Below, piece after piece: positions 42,696 to 51,953 of a stretch of 64,000 bases of DNA. Position numbers and translations under genes: made by a program. The DNA is from Micromonospora sediminicola (lineage in GTDB: Bacteria > Actinomycetota > Actinomycetes > Mycobacteriales > Micromonosporaceae), in the NCBI RefSeq assembly GCF_900089585.1, contig NZ_FLRH01000003.1:1349001-1413000 (forward strand). The letters are read 5' to 3'. The notes beneath the pieces were generated by a model. The model had not been told where the DNA came from. It was given only the letters and a program-made list of their open reading frames with translations, and did no database searches. Within the stretch, counting starts at the first letter, position 1. Every line of letters starts with the position of its first letter.

Positions 42696-43235
42696 GTGCG
42701 AGGTGCGGCACAATCGGCAACCGTGGCAACGGACGAGGTGGACCTGATCGTCGAGCAGTGGCGCCGGGAACGCGCCGGCATGCGACCCGAGCCGATGGCC
42801 GTCTTCGGTCGCATCTACCGGCTCGCCCGGCTGGTCGGCGACCGCCAGGAGAAGGTGTACGCCGGCTGGGGCATCGGCCGCGGCGAGTTCGACGTGCTCG
42901 CCGCGCTGCGCCGCTCCGGACCGCCGTACACCCTGGCGCCGAAGGCGCTCGCCGGCTCGCTGATGCTGACCTCCGGCGGGATGACCGGCCGGCTCGACCG
43001 GCTGGAACGGGCCGGGCTGGTCCGGCGCGCGCCCGACCCGGCGGACCGGCGGGCCCTGCGGGTCAGCCTCACCGAGACCGGTCGCCGGGTGGTCGAGGAG
43101 GCGGCCGAGGCCGGGCTGGAGGTGCAGCGGCGGATCCTCGACACGCTGCCCCCCGCCGACCGGGAGCGGCTGGCCGACCTGCTGCGTGCCCTGCTGGCAG
43201 GGGCCGAGGCGGAGCCGCCGGATCGGGCAGGATGA
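42696..43235 (+). CDS. MarR-family transcriptional regulator
   Basis: 179 aa. Winged helix: LAPKALAGSLMLTSGGMTGRLDRLERAGLVRR (recognition helix) and wing DPADRRALRVSLTETGR, typical of MarR. GTG 42696 is preceded by GAGGAAAAGGGG; GTG 42723 is an alternative start. Divergent from the EamA transporter, likely its repressor. The gene is followed 30 nt later by a peptidase E gene. Confidence 0.92.
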   Translation: MRGAAQSATVATDEVDLIVEQWRRERAGMRPEPMAVFGRIYRLARLVGDRQEKVYAGWGIGRGEFDVLAALRRSGPPYTLAPKALAGSLMLTSGGMTGRLDRLERAGLVRRAPDPADRRALRVSLTETGRRVVEEAAEAGLEVQRRILDTLPPADRERLADLLRALLAGAEAEPPDRAG

Positions 43236-43265
43236 TCTCGGACGCCAACGACCGGAAGGACGGGC

Positions 43266-44012
43266 ATGCCTGCCACCGAACCGACCATCGTCGCCACCAG
43301 CATGGGTTTCTTCAGCCGCCGCCGCGGGCCGTGGGACGCCCGGCCGAGCCAGCTCTTCCCGCTGATGGCCGAGCTGGCCCGGGCCGGTGACGCCCCCCGG
43401 ATCTGCTACCTGGGTCAGGCCGTCGGCGACCAGCCGACCGGTTACACGGTGTTCTACGGCGCGTTCGCCAACACCCCGTTCCGCCCGTCCCACCTGGCGC
43501 TCTACCCGATGCCGAACGTCGAGGACATCCGCGCCCACCTGCTCGCGCAGGACGTCGTCTGGGTGGGGGGCGGAAGCGTCGCCAACCTGTGCGCGGTGTG
43601 GCGGGTGCACGGCCTGCCGGAGATCCTGCACGAGTGCTGGCAGGCCGGTGTGGTGCTGGCCGGGGTCTCCGCCGGCTCGATCTGCTGGCACGTGGGCGGC
43701 GCCACCGACAGCTACGGACCGACCCTGCGGGCCTTCACCGAGGGGCTGGGCTGGCTCCCGTACGGCAACGGCGTGCACTACGACAGCGAGGAGCAGCGCC
43801 GGCCGCTGATGCACCGACTGGTCGCCGACGGCACGCTGCCGACCAGCCACTGCACGGACGACGGCGTCGGGCTGATCTACCGGGGCACCCGGCTGGCCGA
43901 GGCGGTGGCCGACCGTGAGGGCGTGGCGGCGTACGAGGTGAGCCGCGCCGAGGACGGCACCGCGCGGGAGACCCGGATCGAGCCGCGCCTGCTGCCCGCC
44001 GTGCCGGTCTGA
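43266..44012 (+). CDS. Peptidase E-like serine peptidase (family S51)
   Basis: 248-aa class I glutamine amidotransferase-like fold. The nucleophile elbow is GVSAGS (Ser135); WVGGGSVANL and the following His/Asp region (SHCTDDGVGLIY) match S51 peptidases, which cleave Asp-X dipeptides or cyanophycin-like substrates. GGAAGGA precedes ATG 43266. Close downstream of marR, possibly co-transcribed. Confidence 0.88.
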   Translation: MPATEPTIVATSMGFFSRRRGPWDARPSQLFPLMAELARAGDAPRICYLGQAVGDQPTGYTVFYGAFANTPFRPSHLALYPMPNVEDIRAHLLAQDVVWVGGGSVANLCAVWRVHGLPEILHECWQAGVVLAGVSAGSICWHVGGATDSYGPTLRAFTEGLGWLPYGNGVHYDSEEQRRPLMHRLVADGTLPTSHCTDDGVGLIYRGTRLAEAVADREGVAAYEVSRAEDGTARETRIEPRLLPAVPV

Positions 44013-44056
44013 GCGGGCCGCCGGACCTGCCTGCCGGTCACCGGCCGCGAGGCGCG

Positions 44057-44062
44057 TAAGCT
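44057..44062 (+). promoter_or_regulatory. -10 box of a likely leaderless ychF transcript
   Basis: TAAGCT, 8 nt before GTG 44071, with no Shine-Dalgarno sequence. Confidence 0.45.
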
Positions 44063-44070
44063 GGTTCGTC

Positions 44071-45156
<1,086 letters not shown>

Positions 45157-45270
45157 GTCCCGCGGGGCGAACCGCCGCGACCCGGCGTAAAAGTGGATCG
45201 CTTGCAGCACATGCGCATATTGGCTGGCAAACCGATCGATTCCATCACGCAAATTCTCGTGTGGTCCTTC

Positions 45271-45300
45271 TTGATTCCGTCCGCCTTTCCGGCTTAAGGT
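45271..45300 (+). promoter_or_regulatory. Promoter of the secreted peptidoglycan-binding-like gene
   Basis: -35 TTGATT (45271-45276), 18-nt spacer, -10 TAAGGT (45295-45300), in an unusually AT-rich stretch (about 45180-45330). Confidence 0.6.
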
Positions 45301-45302
45301 TT

Positions 45303-45338
45303 TGACGCCGGGCAATGTATTTGAACGGCCCGGCGTCA
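45303..45338 (+). promoter_or_regulatory. 5' leader stem-loop of the secreted-protein gene
   Basis: Perfect 11-bp inverted repeat TGACGCCGGGC / GCCCGGCGTCA with a 14-nt AT-rich loop, beginning at about the predicted transcription start. Could stabilise the mRNA or be an operator. Confidence 0.55.
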
Positions 45339-45361
45339 CTTCCACGGGGGAAGGAATCGCC

Positions 45362-45778
45362 ATGCGATACGGAATCGCCATCGCCATGTCCGCCGCCTTG
45401 ATCGTCGGTGCCGCGACGCCGGCGTCCGCCGCTCCGATCGGGACCGCCGCCCTGTCGACGTGCAACAACTGGCGGTCGTACAACGGAGCCGACGTGCCGT
45501 CCTACGGCACCAACATCAGCTGTGTGATGCGCCGGGGCAACACGGGCAAGGGCGTCTTCCAGCTCCAGGTCACCATGAACGTCTGCTACGACTACGTCCT
45601 CGCCATCCAGGGCGTCTACCCGCTGACCGCGGACAGCCAGTTCGGCCCGAGCACGGAGAAGGCCCTGCGGGCGGTCCAGCGGGCGGTGAGCGAGACCGAC
45701 GACGGCATCTACGGCCCGGCGACGCGCAACGCGATGCTCCACCAGGGCTCGAATGGCGCCGGCTGCAAGTTCATCTGA
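45362..45778 (+). CDS. Small secreted protein with a peptidoglycan-binding-like domain
   Basis: 138 aa: Sec signal peptide MRYGIAIAMSAALIVGAA ending PASA-A, then a ~113-residue mature protein with four Cys (likely two disulfides). The C-terminal part, FGPSTEKALRAVQRAV...DGIYGPATRNAML, is the PGBD (PG_binding_1) helix pattern. AAGGA lies 6 nt before ATG 45362. Upstream DNA is AT-rich, unlike neighbours, suggesting acquisition or strong regulation. Function probably cell-wall association. Confidence 0.8.
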   Translation: MRYGIAIAMSAALIVGAATPASAAPIGTAALSTCNNWRSYNGADVPSYGTNISCVMRRGNTGKGVFQLQVTMNVCYDYVLAIQGVYPLTADSQFGPSTEKALRAVQRAVSETDDGIYGPATRNAMLHQGSNGAGCKFI

Positions 45779-46016
45779 GTTTCTCCGATGATGCGCCGTC
45801 GTCTTCTCCGGGCGGCGGCGCAGATTCGCGCCCGTGCTTTTTGCGCTCGCTCGATCCCACCGGAAGAACCGATTACCGCAATGTGGTCCGCTGTTCCTGC
45901 CAGCGACCAGAATTGACCCCCACCCGGGTTGCGCTCGATGGGTTGGGGTCGGGATGCGGCCCGACCGTGGACGTGAACTCCTCGACCGAGCGAGCGGGTG
46001 CGGGTCCGGAGCGTCG

Positions 46017-46400
46017 GTGGCCCGCGGGGCGGATGACGAGGTGCCAACGGGGCGACGGCGGGTATACCCGACGATACGGATCGACATAGACGAGCCGAGG
46101 GCCGCCGAGCAGTTCTGGGAGGGCATGCGGGAGGTGGCTGCCAGTGCCGCCCGACACCAGGACCGCGATCTCTACCGGTCTCTCGTCAAGATCGGTCGGG
46201 CGGCGCTGGCCCAGGGCGCGGAACTCGTCCCGTCCTGCGGCCTGTTCCTACCGTGTCCGGTCTGCGACTCCCTGCCCGGCGAACGGTGCATCAACGTGCC
46301 CGGTCAGCCGCTGGACGACGCCACCCTTCACCCCCAGCGCGTCCAGATGGCGGAGCGGGCGCTGCGGGGAGAGGTGCCGCTGCCCTCGCCCCTCGGCTGA
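46017..46400 (+). CDS. Small putative zinc-finger protein
   Basis: 127 aa from GTG 46017 (GGAG 5 nt upstream); longer in-frame starts exist at 45954 and 45834. The N-terminal part is predicted helical; the C-terminus has C-x2-C...C: FLPCPVCDSLPGERCINVPGQPLDDATLHPQRV, close to short actinobacterial Cys/His zinc-finger proteins of unknown role. Codon use is noticeably less GC-biased at the 5' end. Confidence 0.55.
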   Translation: MARGADDEVPTGRRRVYPTIRIDIDEPRAAEQFWEGMREVAASAARHQDRDLYRSLVKIGRAALAQGAELVPSCGLFLPCPVCDSLPGERCINVPGQPLDDATLHPQRVQMAERALRGEVPLPSPLG

Positions 46401-46507
46401 CCGGGCGCCGCACTCGCGCTGACCGGCTGCCGCGTCGGCTTCATGGACGGGTCCACAGTGTAGAGACTCGGCCCGTCGGGGGATGGGAGGGCGAGCCCCG
46501 GGTGCAC

Positions 46508-46513
46508 TAGCCT
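46508..46513 (+). promoter_or_regulatory. -10 box of a likely leaderless transcript
   Basis: TAGCCT, 7 nt before ATG 46521, no ribosome site. Confidence 0.45.
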
Positions 46514-46520
46514 GCGGCGC

Positions 46521-47609
46521 ATGCGGACCGAGCGCGGGGTACGTCGATCTCTGCTGGCCGCCCTCGTCCTCACGGTGACCAGCATCGTCGTGAACTACTC
46601 GACGTCCCAGGTGCCCGCCTTCCTGGCCGGGAACCTGTGGATCGCGTGGACGCTGACCGTCCTGTGCGTCGTCGGTTACCTGGTGCTGGAGTTCCGGCCC
46701 GCCGTCGATCCGGCGGAACTGGGACAGGTCAGCCCGCGGGTGCGGCGACGTCACCTGCGTCCCGCTCTCGAACTGGACGCGATTCCTGTCGCGTCCAACG
46801 TCCGGATCAGCGCGGTCGAATACGGCGAGGGCCCGCAGAAACGGGTGCTGGTCCCGGGCCGGGACCTGTGCGTCCTACCGGCCGACTGGTCGCTGGCCGC
46901 CGCGGGGGCGGCGAACGCTGGCCGGCTCGACCTGCACACCGCCCTGACCGGGACGGACCTCGCCCGCGCCACGCCGCTGCCACACCGGTTCGTGGTGCGC
47001 GGCACGTGTCGCGCGGCAGCCACCGTCGTCCTGCACATCATCACCGACCTCGCCTACCTGCAAGCTGTGTCCGGGCGGCCCCCGCAGCGACGCTTCGCCG
47101 CGGTCGGCCTGCTCGACCGCGGCGGCATACTGCCCTACGTCGACGGAGTGGCCCTGCACAGCGGGCACGTCGAGGTGGCGCGATCGACTGGTACACCGGG
47201 GCTGGTCGTCGCGGTCGAGTGCGTCGGTGGCCGGCCGGTGTCACGCACGCCCTACCTTCTCGTCGTCCGTGCCGGAATCCGCTACCCCGAGGACGTCTGG
47301 CTGTCACCGGCGACCGGTCGTCCGCTCCTGTCGGGTCCGGACCCGGAACGCGCCCGGGTGGCGTTCGAGTCGCCGCAGCCGAACGGGCTGGCGACCGACA
47401 TGTTCGCTTGCGACCTCGACGGCCGACGGATGAACAACCTGACCCGCAAGAGCGTCGACAGCTACGACGGTTTCGGGGACGGCACCCAGGTGACGTGGGT
47501 GGACCAGACGCACCTGCGGGTGTTCTCGGAGCTGGCTCCCGACCAGAGCACGCGCATCGTCCAGGACCGGGTCGAGGGGCGGAGTCGCCACGGCGACGAG
47601 GTGCGGTAG
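46521..47609 (+). CDS. Hypothetical membrane protein with a beta-rich C-terminal domain
   Basis: 362 aa: two transmembrane helices near the N-terminus (about residues 10-28 and 38-57), then about 300 mostly beta-strand residues that would be cytoplasmic if both helices insert. A segment DMFACDLDGRRMNNLTRKSVDSYDGF near residue 295 resembles TolB-type beta-propeller blades, but only one or two blades are visible. No family assigned. Probably leaderless; the next gene is a HAD protein with its own -10 box. Confidence 0.7.
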   Translation: MRTERGVRRSLLAALVLTVTSIVVNYSTSQVPAFLAGNLWIAWTLTVLCVVGYLVLEFRPAVDPAELGQVSPRVRRRHLRPALELDAIPVASNVRISAVEYGEGPQKRVLVPGRDLCVLPADWSLAAAGAANAGRLDLHTALTGTDLARATPLPHRFVVRGTCRAAATVVLHIITDLAYLQAVSGRPPQRRFAAVGLLDRGGILPYVDGVALHSGHVEVARSTGTPGLVVAVECVGGRPVSRTPYLLVVRAGIRYPEDVWLSPATGRPLLSGPDPERARVAFESPQPNGLATDMFACDLDGRRMNNLTRKSVDSYDGFGDGTQVTWVDQTHLRVFSELAPDQSTRIVQDRVEGRSRHGDEVR

Positions 47610-47662
47610 CGGTCGGGTGCGGTCAGGAGCATCATGGTCCCACGGGAGTCGTCCCGCTGATC

Positions 47663-47668
47663 TAGCTT
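47663..47668 (+). promoter_or_regulatory. -10 box of a likely leaderless HAD transcript
   Basis: TAGCTT, 6 nt before GTG 47675, no ribosome site. Confidence 0.45.
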
Positions 47669-47674
47669 GGTCCG

Positions 47675-48343
47675 GTGGCTTCGAAACCCGTGACGACCGT
47701 CCTGTTCGACTTCGCGTGGACCCTGTTCGCCAGAGACCCGGACCGCTGGGTCGGCAGCGCCGCGGCACTGATCGGCCGGGAGGTGGCCGCCGGTGACGCT
47801 CAGCGCATCACCGCGGATTTCGCCGAGATGTTGCGGGCAACGGCTGCGGACCCCGCTCATGTTGCCCGCGACCTGGACCCGCAGGTGTGGGACCGGGCGA
47901 TTCTGGCCGTCCTGCAGCAGATCCGTGGGGTGGACCTGCCGTTCGCGCGAGCCCTGCACGAAACGCACGCCGAAGCACTCGAGCCGTACGCGGACACGTC
48001 CTCCACTCTCGCTGCCCTCAGCGCCCGCGGTATTCGTCTTGGCGTGGTGAGCAACACCGGCTGGGACATTCGCGAATGCTTTGCCCGGCACGGACTGGAC
48101 CGCTACATCGACGCATACGTGCTTTCCTACGAGGTCGGCTTCATCAAGCCCGACGTGCAGATCTGGCGCACCGCACTCGACGCCCTGGGGGCACAGCCGG
48201 ATCGGACGCTGATGGTCGGCGACCATCCCAGCGGCGACGGTGGTTCCGTGGCCGCCGGCATACCGGCCCTGGTGCTACCGATGACGAGTTCGCCGGCCCA
48301 GCTTCGCGGATTCCACCACGTGCTGACGTTGGCCGGCATGTGA
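47675..48343 (+). CDS. HAD-superfamily hydrolase-like protein with altered motif I
   Basis: 222 aa. Motif I reads VLFDFAWTLF: nucleophile D12 is present but the second Asp (general acid/base) is Ala14. Motif II VVSNTGWD, motif III Lys in FIKPDVQIW and motif IV MVGDHPSGDGG are kept. Dehalogenase-like HADs also lack the second Asp, so it may not be a phosphatase. Codon use is slightly less biased than flanking genes. Confidence 0.85.
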   Translation: MASKPVTTVLFDFAWTLFARDPDRWVGSAAALIGREVAAGDAQRITADFAEMLRATAADPAHVARDLDPQVWDRAILAVLQQIRGVDLPFARALHETHAEALEPYADTSSTLAALSARGIRLGVVSNTGWDIRECFARHGLDRYIDAYVLSYEVGFIKPDVQIWRTALDALGAQPDRTLMVGDHPSGDGGSVAAGIPALVLPMTSSPAQLRGFHHVLTLAGM

Positions 48344-48424
48344 GATCGATGCGGCTCCTGATTGTCGACGTTGCCCCGCGTACTACCCGGAGGGCACCGA
48401 GTTCCGCGTCGCCTGACGCCCCGG

Positions 48425-48919
48425 TCAGTCGATCCGCGGGCTGCGCCGTTCGATCAGCGTGACGTCCCGCCACACGCCGTGGTGCCGGCCGATCCGCTGC
48501 CGGGTGCCGACCACCCGGAACCCGCAGCGCTCGTGCAGGGCGAGGCTCGCGGTGTTCTCCGGGAACACACCGGACTGGATGGTCCAGATGCCGGCCGCCT
48601 CGGTGGAGGCCGCCAACGCGTCCAGCAGGGCCCGGCCGACGCCCCGCCCCCGCGCCCCGGGGTGCACGTAGACGGAGTGCTCGACCACGCCGGCGTAGAC
48701 GCAGCGGTCCGAGACCGCCGAGCAGGCCACCCAGCCGAGCACCTGCCCGGCCGGGTCGAGCGCCACCCACCGGTGCCCGGGCAGCCGGGTGGCGGTGAAC
48801 CGGGACCAGTCGGGCGGCTCGGTCTCGAACGTGGCGTCCCCCTCGGCGATGCCGAGGCGGTAGATCTCCAGCACGGCGTCGGCGTGCGTGTCGTCCATCG
48901 CGGCGACGGTGACGGTCAT
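48425..48919 (-). CDS. GNAT N-acetyltransferase, phosphinothricin-acetyltransferase-like
   Basis: 164 aa. N-terminal AVLEIYRLGIAEGDATFETEPPDW and the acetyl-CoA loop VHPGARGRGVGRALLDAL, followed by GVFPENTASLALHERCGFRVVG, are typical of the PAT/MddA branch, which acetylates phosphinothricin or methionine derivatives. GGAGGGG precedes ATG 48919. Physiological substrate unknown. Confidence 0.87.
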   Translation of the reverse strand: MTVTVAAMDDTHADAVLEIYRLGIAEGDATFETEPPDWSRFTATRLPGHRWVALDPAGQVLGWVACSAVSDRCVYAGVVEHSVYVHPGARGRGVGRALLDALAASTEAAGIWTIQSGVFPENTASLALHERCGFRVVGTRQRIGRHHGVWRDVTLIERRSPRID

Positions 48920-48977
48920 CGACCCCTCCTGACCCTGTGGCGGCCGAGGCCCGGCCGCGCCAGCGTAACCGGCACGA

Positions 48978-49010
48978 CCGAGGGCCGGGAGGAACGGTCC
49001 CGGCCCTCGG
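48978..49010 (-). terminator. Terminator of the methyltransferase gene
   Basis: Perfect 13-bp stem (48978-48990 / 48998-49010) with a 7-nt loop. Confidence 0.8.
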
Positions 49011-49018
49011 CGTGGCCG

Positions 49019-49750
49019 CTACCGGTTCCGGTAGACCGAGATGTGCGCCCGGCTGTCGGCGTCGAACGGGGTCCGGTCCCAGTCCGCGTACCGCTCGGCG
49101 AGGCGCAGCCCGGCGCGTTCCGCCATCTCGTCGATCTGCTCCGGCCAGGCGTAGCGCATGGCGAACGGCCTGAGGTGCACACCGTCGGCGTCGAACGTGA
49201 CGGTCTGCCGCACGAACGTCTGCGCCGCCCGGTCGTACCGGTGCAGTCGGATGGTGGCCGAGTCCTCGGTCACCTCCCGGACCTGGACCTGCTCGTCCCG
49301 GTCGAAGTCGGCCGGGTCGGGCACGTAGGTCTCGACCACGAACGCCCCGCCGGGGGTCAGCACCCGGGCGACGTTGCGGAAGCAGGCCGCCTGGCGCTCG
49401 GCGTCGACCAGGTTGAACAGCGTGTTGAACACCAGGAAGACCAGACGGTACGGCCCGGCCACCGGGACGTCCGCCATGTCGCCGATGGTGACCGGCATGT
49501 GCTCGCCGCCCGGCTTGGCGCGCAGCTGCGCCACCATCTCCGGGGACGCCTCGACGCCCTCCACGGTGAGGCCGCGGGCGGCCAGCGGCAGCGCCACCCG
49601 GCCGGTGCCGACGGCCAGTTCGAGCACCGGGCCGCCGTCGGCCAGCGGGGCGAGGAAGTCGACAGCGGGAGCGGGGTCGGGATTGCCCGGGCCGTCGTAG
49701 GTGGCGGCCCAGAGCCGGCCGAACAGGCCGGGATCGTCGAAGACGGACAT
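49019..49750 (-). CDS. Class I SAM-dependent methyltransferase
   Basis: 243 aa. Motif I VLELAVGTGRVALPLA, acidic VEGVEASPEM, motif II region VFLVFNTLFNL and VLTPGGAFVVETY identify a small-molecule methyltransferase of the Methyltransf_25 type. Start is uncertain: ATG 49750 (MSVFDDPGLF) is preferred; GTG 49753 or 49777 are possible, and GGAGGG sits 16 nt upstream. Substrate unknown. Its own terminator follows. Confidence 0.85.
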   Translation of the reverse strand: MSVFDDPGLFGRLWAATYDGPGNPDPAPAVDFLAPLADGGPVLELAVGTGRVALPLAARGLTVEGVEASPEMVAQLRAKPGGEHMPVTIGDMADVPVAGPYRLVFLVFNTLFNLVDAERQAACFRNVARVLTPGGAFVVETYVPDPADFDRDEQVQVREVTEDSATIRLHRYDRAAQTFVRQTVTFDADGVHLRPFAMRYAWPEQIDEMAERAGLRLAERYADWDRTPFDADSRAHISVYRNR

Positions 49751-49801
49751 CACGGCAGCAGACCAGCCCTCCGCCACCCGCGACAACCGGATTACCGCGC
49801 C

Positions 49802-50518
49802 TCAGCCGGCCCGCAGGGCGTCGTCGACAGCGGTCTCCCGGCGACCCAGGTGCACCGGGTCGCGGCCGGAGAGCACGTCCGCCGCGGCCTTCACGGCGGC
49901 GCCGTACTCCCGGGTCGTGCTGATCCGCCACTGGTCGGCGTACCGGCGGGCGGTGTCGTCGCCGACGCCGTTGGTGTCGATGCCGAGGCGCCGGCAGAGC
50001 GTCACCGCGCGGGGCAGGTGGAACGACTGGGTGACCACGGTGGCCTGCCGCACCCCGAAGACGCGTCGGGCCCGGGCGCACGAGTCGTAGGTGTCGAAAC
50101 CGGCGTGGTCCAGCACCACCCTGTCCGCCGGCACACCGCGCTCGACCAGCCAGCGCCGCATCGCGTCCGGCTCGTCGTAGTCCCAGTTCATGTGGTCGCC
50201 GGAGACCAGCACCACCCGGACCTTGCCGGCCGCGAAGAGTTGCCGCGCGATCTCCAACCGGCCGGCCAGGAACGGCGACGGCGTCCCGTCGGGCTCGACC
50301 TTCGCGCCGAGCACCAGCGCCACCGGCGCCTCCGGCACGTCGGCGGCGGTGAACACGTGCCCCTCGGCGCCGTCGCGGACCCAGACCACGCTGCCGGCGG
50401 TCACGGCGGCCGACAGCACCGCGCCGGCGGCGCCGACCAGGAGGAGCCGGCGGATCAGGCGTACGACCCGCCGGTCGGTGGCCCACCAGGCGCGCCACCG
50501 CGCGACTCGTCCCCCCAT
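49802..50518 (-). CDS. SanA/YdcF-like DUF218 membrane protein
   Basis: 238 aa: Arg-rich cytoplasmic N-terminus, one transmembrane helix (about residues 25-47), then a DUF218 domain: VALVLGAKV, SPFLAGRLEIARQLF, VVLVSGDH, DHAGFDTYDSCARARRVFG and VVTQSFHLPRAV. E. coli SanA/ElyC relatives act in envelope integrity. Separated by 50 nt from the methyltransferase gene. Confidence 0.88.
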   Translation of the reverse strand: MGGRVARWRAWWATDRRVVRLIRRLLLVGAAGAVLSAAVTAGSVVWVRDGAEGHVFTAADVPEAPVALVLGAKVEPDGTPSPFLAGRLEIARQLFAAGKVRVVLVSGDHMNWDYDEPDAMRRWLVERGVPADRVVLDHAGFDTYDSCARARRVFGVRQATVVTQSFHLPRAVTLCRRLGIDTNGVGDDTARRYADQWRISTTREYGAAVKAAADVLSGRDPVHLGRRETAVDDALRAG

Positions 50519-50542
50519 GGCGGCGATTGTGTCACCGTCCGA

Positions 50543-50905
50543 TCAGGAGATGTGGTGCAGGATCACGTTGTGTACGTGGTGGCTCTTCTCCGAGCCACGG
50601 AACTCGACCTCGTAGGTGTGCGTGCCGACGTGCACGGCGATCGCGCCGGTGGAGAAGAACGAGCCGCCCCAGTGCTTGTTGCTCACCACGCTCACGCTGG
50701 TGATCTTCGAGTAGGGGATGCTGGTGATGGCGTACCGCTTGCCGACGAAGGAGCGGTCCTGGATGATCACCCGCCGGTCGGTCAGGCCGATGAAGCCGGT
50801 GCCGGTGCCGATCGCGTCGTAGACGGCGATGATCTGCTCACCGGGCAGCAGCCCGCTCTGGATCTGCTGGAACTGTTCCTTGCGGTCGTACGTCGGGCCA
50901 GACAT
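50543..50905 (-). CDS. Bacterial PH-domain protein
   Basis: 120 aa almost entirely a bacterial pleckstrin-homology fold: LLPGEQIIAVYDAIGTGTGFIGLTDRRVIIQD, FVGKRYAITSIPYSKITSVSV and the closing helix EKSHHVHNVILHHIS. No transmembrane segment. ATG 50905 is chosen over the longer open frame because the PH homology begins soon after. Role unknown. Confidence 0.82.
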   Translation of the reverse strand: MSGPTYDRKEQFQQIQSGLLPGEQIIAVYDAIGTGTGFIGLTDRRVIIQDRSFVGKRYAITSIPYSKITSVSVVSNKHWGGSFFSTGAIAVHVGTHTYEVEFRGSEKSHHVHNVILHHIS

Positions 50906-50936
50906 GTCCTCGACGGTAGGGCAGGCGCGCCAGCGC

Positions 50937-51245
50937 TCAGCGCTCGGTGACCGCCCGGACGGCGTCCTCGATGCGCGCGGCCAGCAGGACCTCACCCTCG
51001 GTGAGTGGTTCGTCGTCGCCGTGCCCCACCTTGATCTGGGTGCGGTCGGCCCGGCGGCTGATCTCGGGGCGCAGCCGCAACGCGTCGGCCACCACTGCCA
51101 CCCGCTCGGTGAGCGCGGCGTGCTGGGTGTCGTCGAGGACGAGCGTGCGGCGGATCTGCTCGCCCTCCCGGGTCCATCCGGACAGCAGGGCGAGCGCGTC
51201 GCTGAGGTAGTCGTGCTTCGCCCGGCCGCTGAACAGCACGCGCAT
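50937..51245 (-). CDS. Pterin-4a-carbinolamine dehydratase-like protein lacking the catalytic histidines
   Basis: 102 aa. Fold features of PCD/DCoH: LSGWTREGEQIRRTLVL, helix TERVAVVADALRLRP, strand TQIKVGHGDD and EPLTEGEVLLAARIEDA (compare GLTxxDxxLAxxID). The active-site HH(P) pair is replaced by LRPE (57-60), so dehydratase activity is unlikely. GGGAGG lies 7 nt before ATG 51245. The assignment is from pattern recognition only. Confidence 0.6.
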   Translation of the reverse strand: MRVLFSGRAKHDYLSDALALLSGWTREGEQIRRTLVLDDTQHAALTERVAVVADALRLRPEISRRADRTQIKVGHGDDEPLTEGEVLLAARIEDAVRAVTER

Positions 51246-51429
51246 CACCGCACCTCCCAGGCGTCGTTGCCGGCTTGTGGCCAAATCGTCGCCATCCCGT
51301 GTCCCAGTCGACGCCCTCTAGTTTGTCGCCGCACAGATGGTGTGTCCACGCCCACACTTCCGTGTTCTGTTGGCCTGACGGTCGACTCAGCTACCCAAAC
51401 CGCCGATTGATCTGGCACGCTGGTGGCTC

Positions 51430-51873
51430 GTGCGGACCGAACGGGTTACCGGGAACGGGCAGGCCGACCGGCGGGAGCCGAGGGTGGTCGTCGGGGCGGC
51501 GATCATCGTGGCCGGCCGGGTCCTCGCCTGCGAGCGTTCCGCGCCCCCCGAGGTGGCGGGGCGGTGGGAGTTCCCCGGCGGCAAGGTCGAGCCGGGGGAG
51601 ACCGAGACCGAGGCGTTGGCCCGGGAGTGCGCCGAGGAACTGGGCGTCCGGGTCGCGGTCGGCGCGCGGGTGGGACGGGACGTGCGGATGGCCCACGGTC
51701 GCTCCGTCCTGCGCGTCTACGCCGCCCGTCTGCTTCACGGCGACCAGCCGGAGGCGCTGGAGCACGCCGAGCTGCGCTGGCTCTCGGCCGCCGAGCTGGA
51801 CAGCGTCGACTGGCTGCCGGCCGACGTGCCGATCGTGCCCGCGCTGCGCCCGCTGCTCGCCGCGTCCGCCTGA
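51430..51873 (+). CDS. Nudix hydrolase, MutT-like
   Basis: 147 aa. The Nudix box spans residues 50-72: G-x5-E-x7-REVxEExGx type (GGKVEPGETE...ARECAEELG). WEFPGGK and a conserved C-terminal WLSAAEL are typical of MutT/8-oxo-dGTPase or CTP-hydrolysing relatives. GTG 51430 follows a weak CACGCT-type -10 8 nt upstream. Stops 80 nt before the convergent sdhB. Confidence 0.9.
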   Translation: MRTERVTGNGQADRREPRVVVGAAIIVAGRVLACERSAPPEVAGRWEFPGGKVEPGETETEALARECAEELGVRVAVGARVGRDVRMAHGRSVLRVYAARLLHGDQPEALEHAELRWLSAAELDSVDWLPADVPIVPALRPLLAASA

Positions 51874-51904
51874 GACCACGAACCGGACAACGGGTCGGAA
51901 ACGA

Positions 51905-51940
51905 GACGGGGACCGGCGGCGTGTGCCGCTGGCCCCCGTC
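51905..51940. terminator. Bidirectional terminator between the Nudix gene and sdhB
   Basis: 16-bp stem (51905-51920 / 51925-51940) with one wobble and one mismatch and a GTGT loop. Confidence 0.75.
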
Positions 51941-51953
51941 ATCGTCGCGCTGC

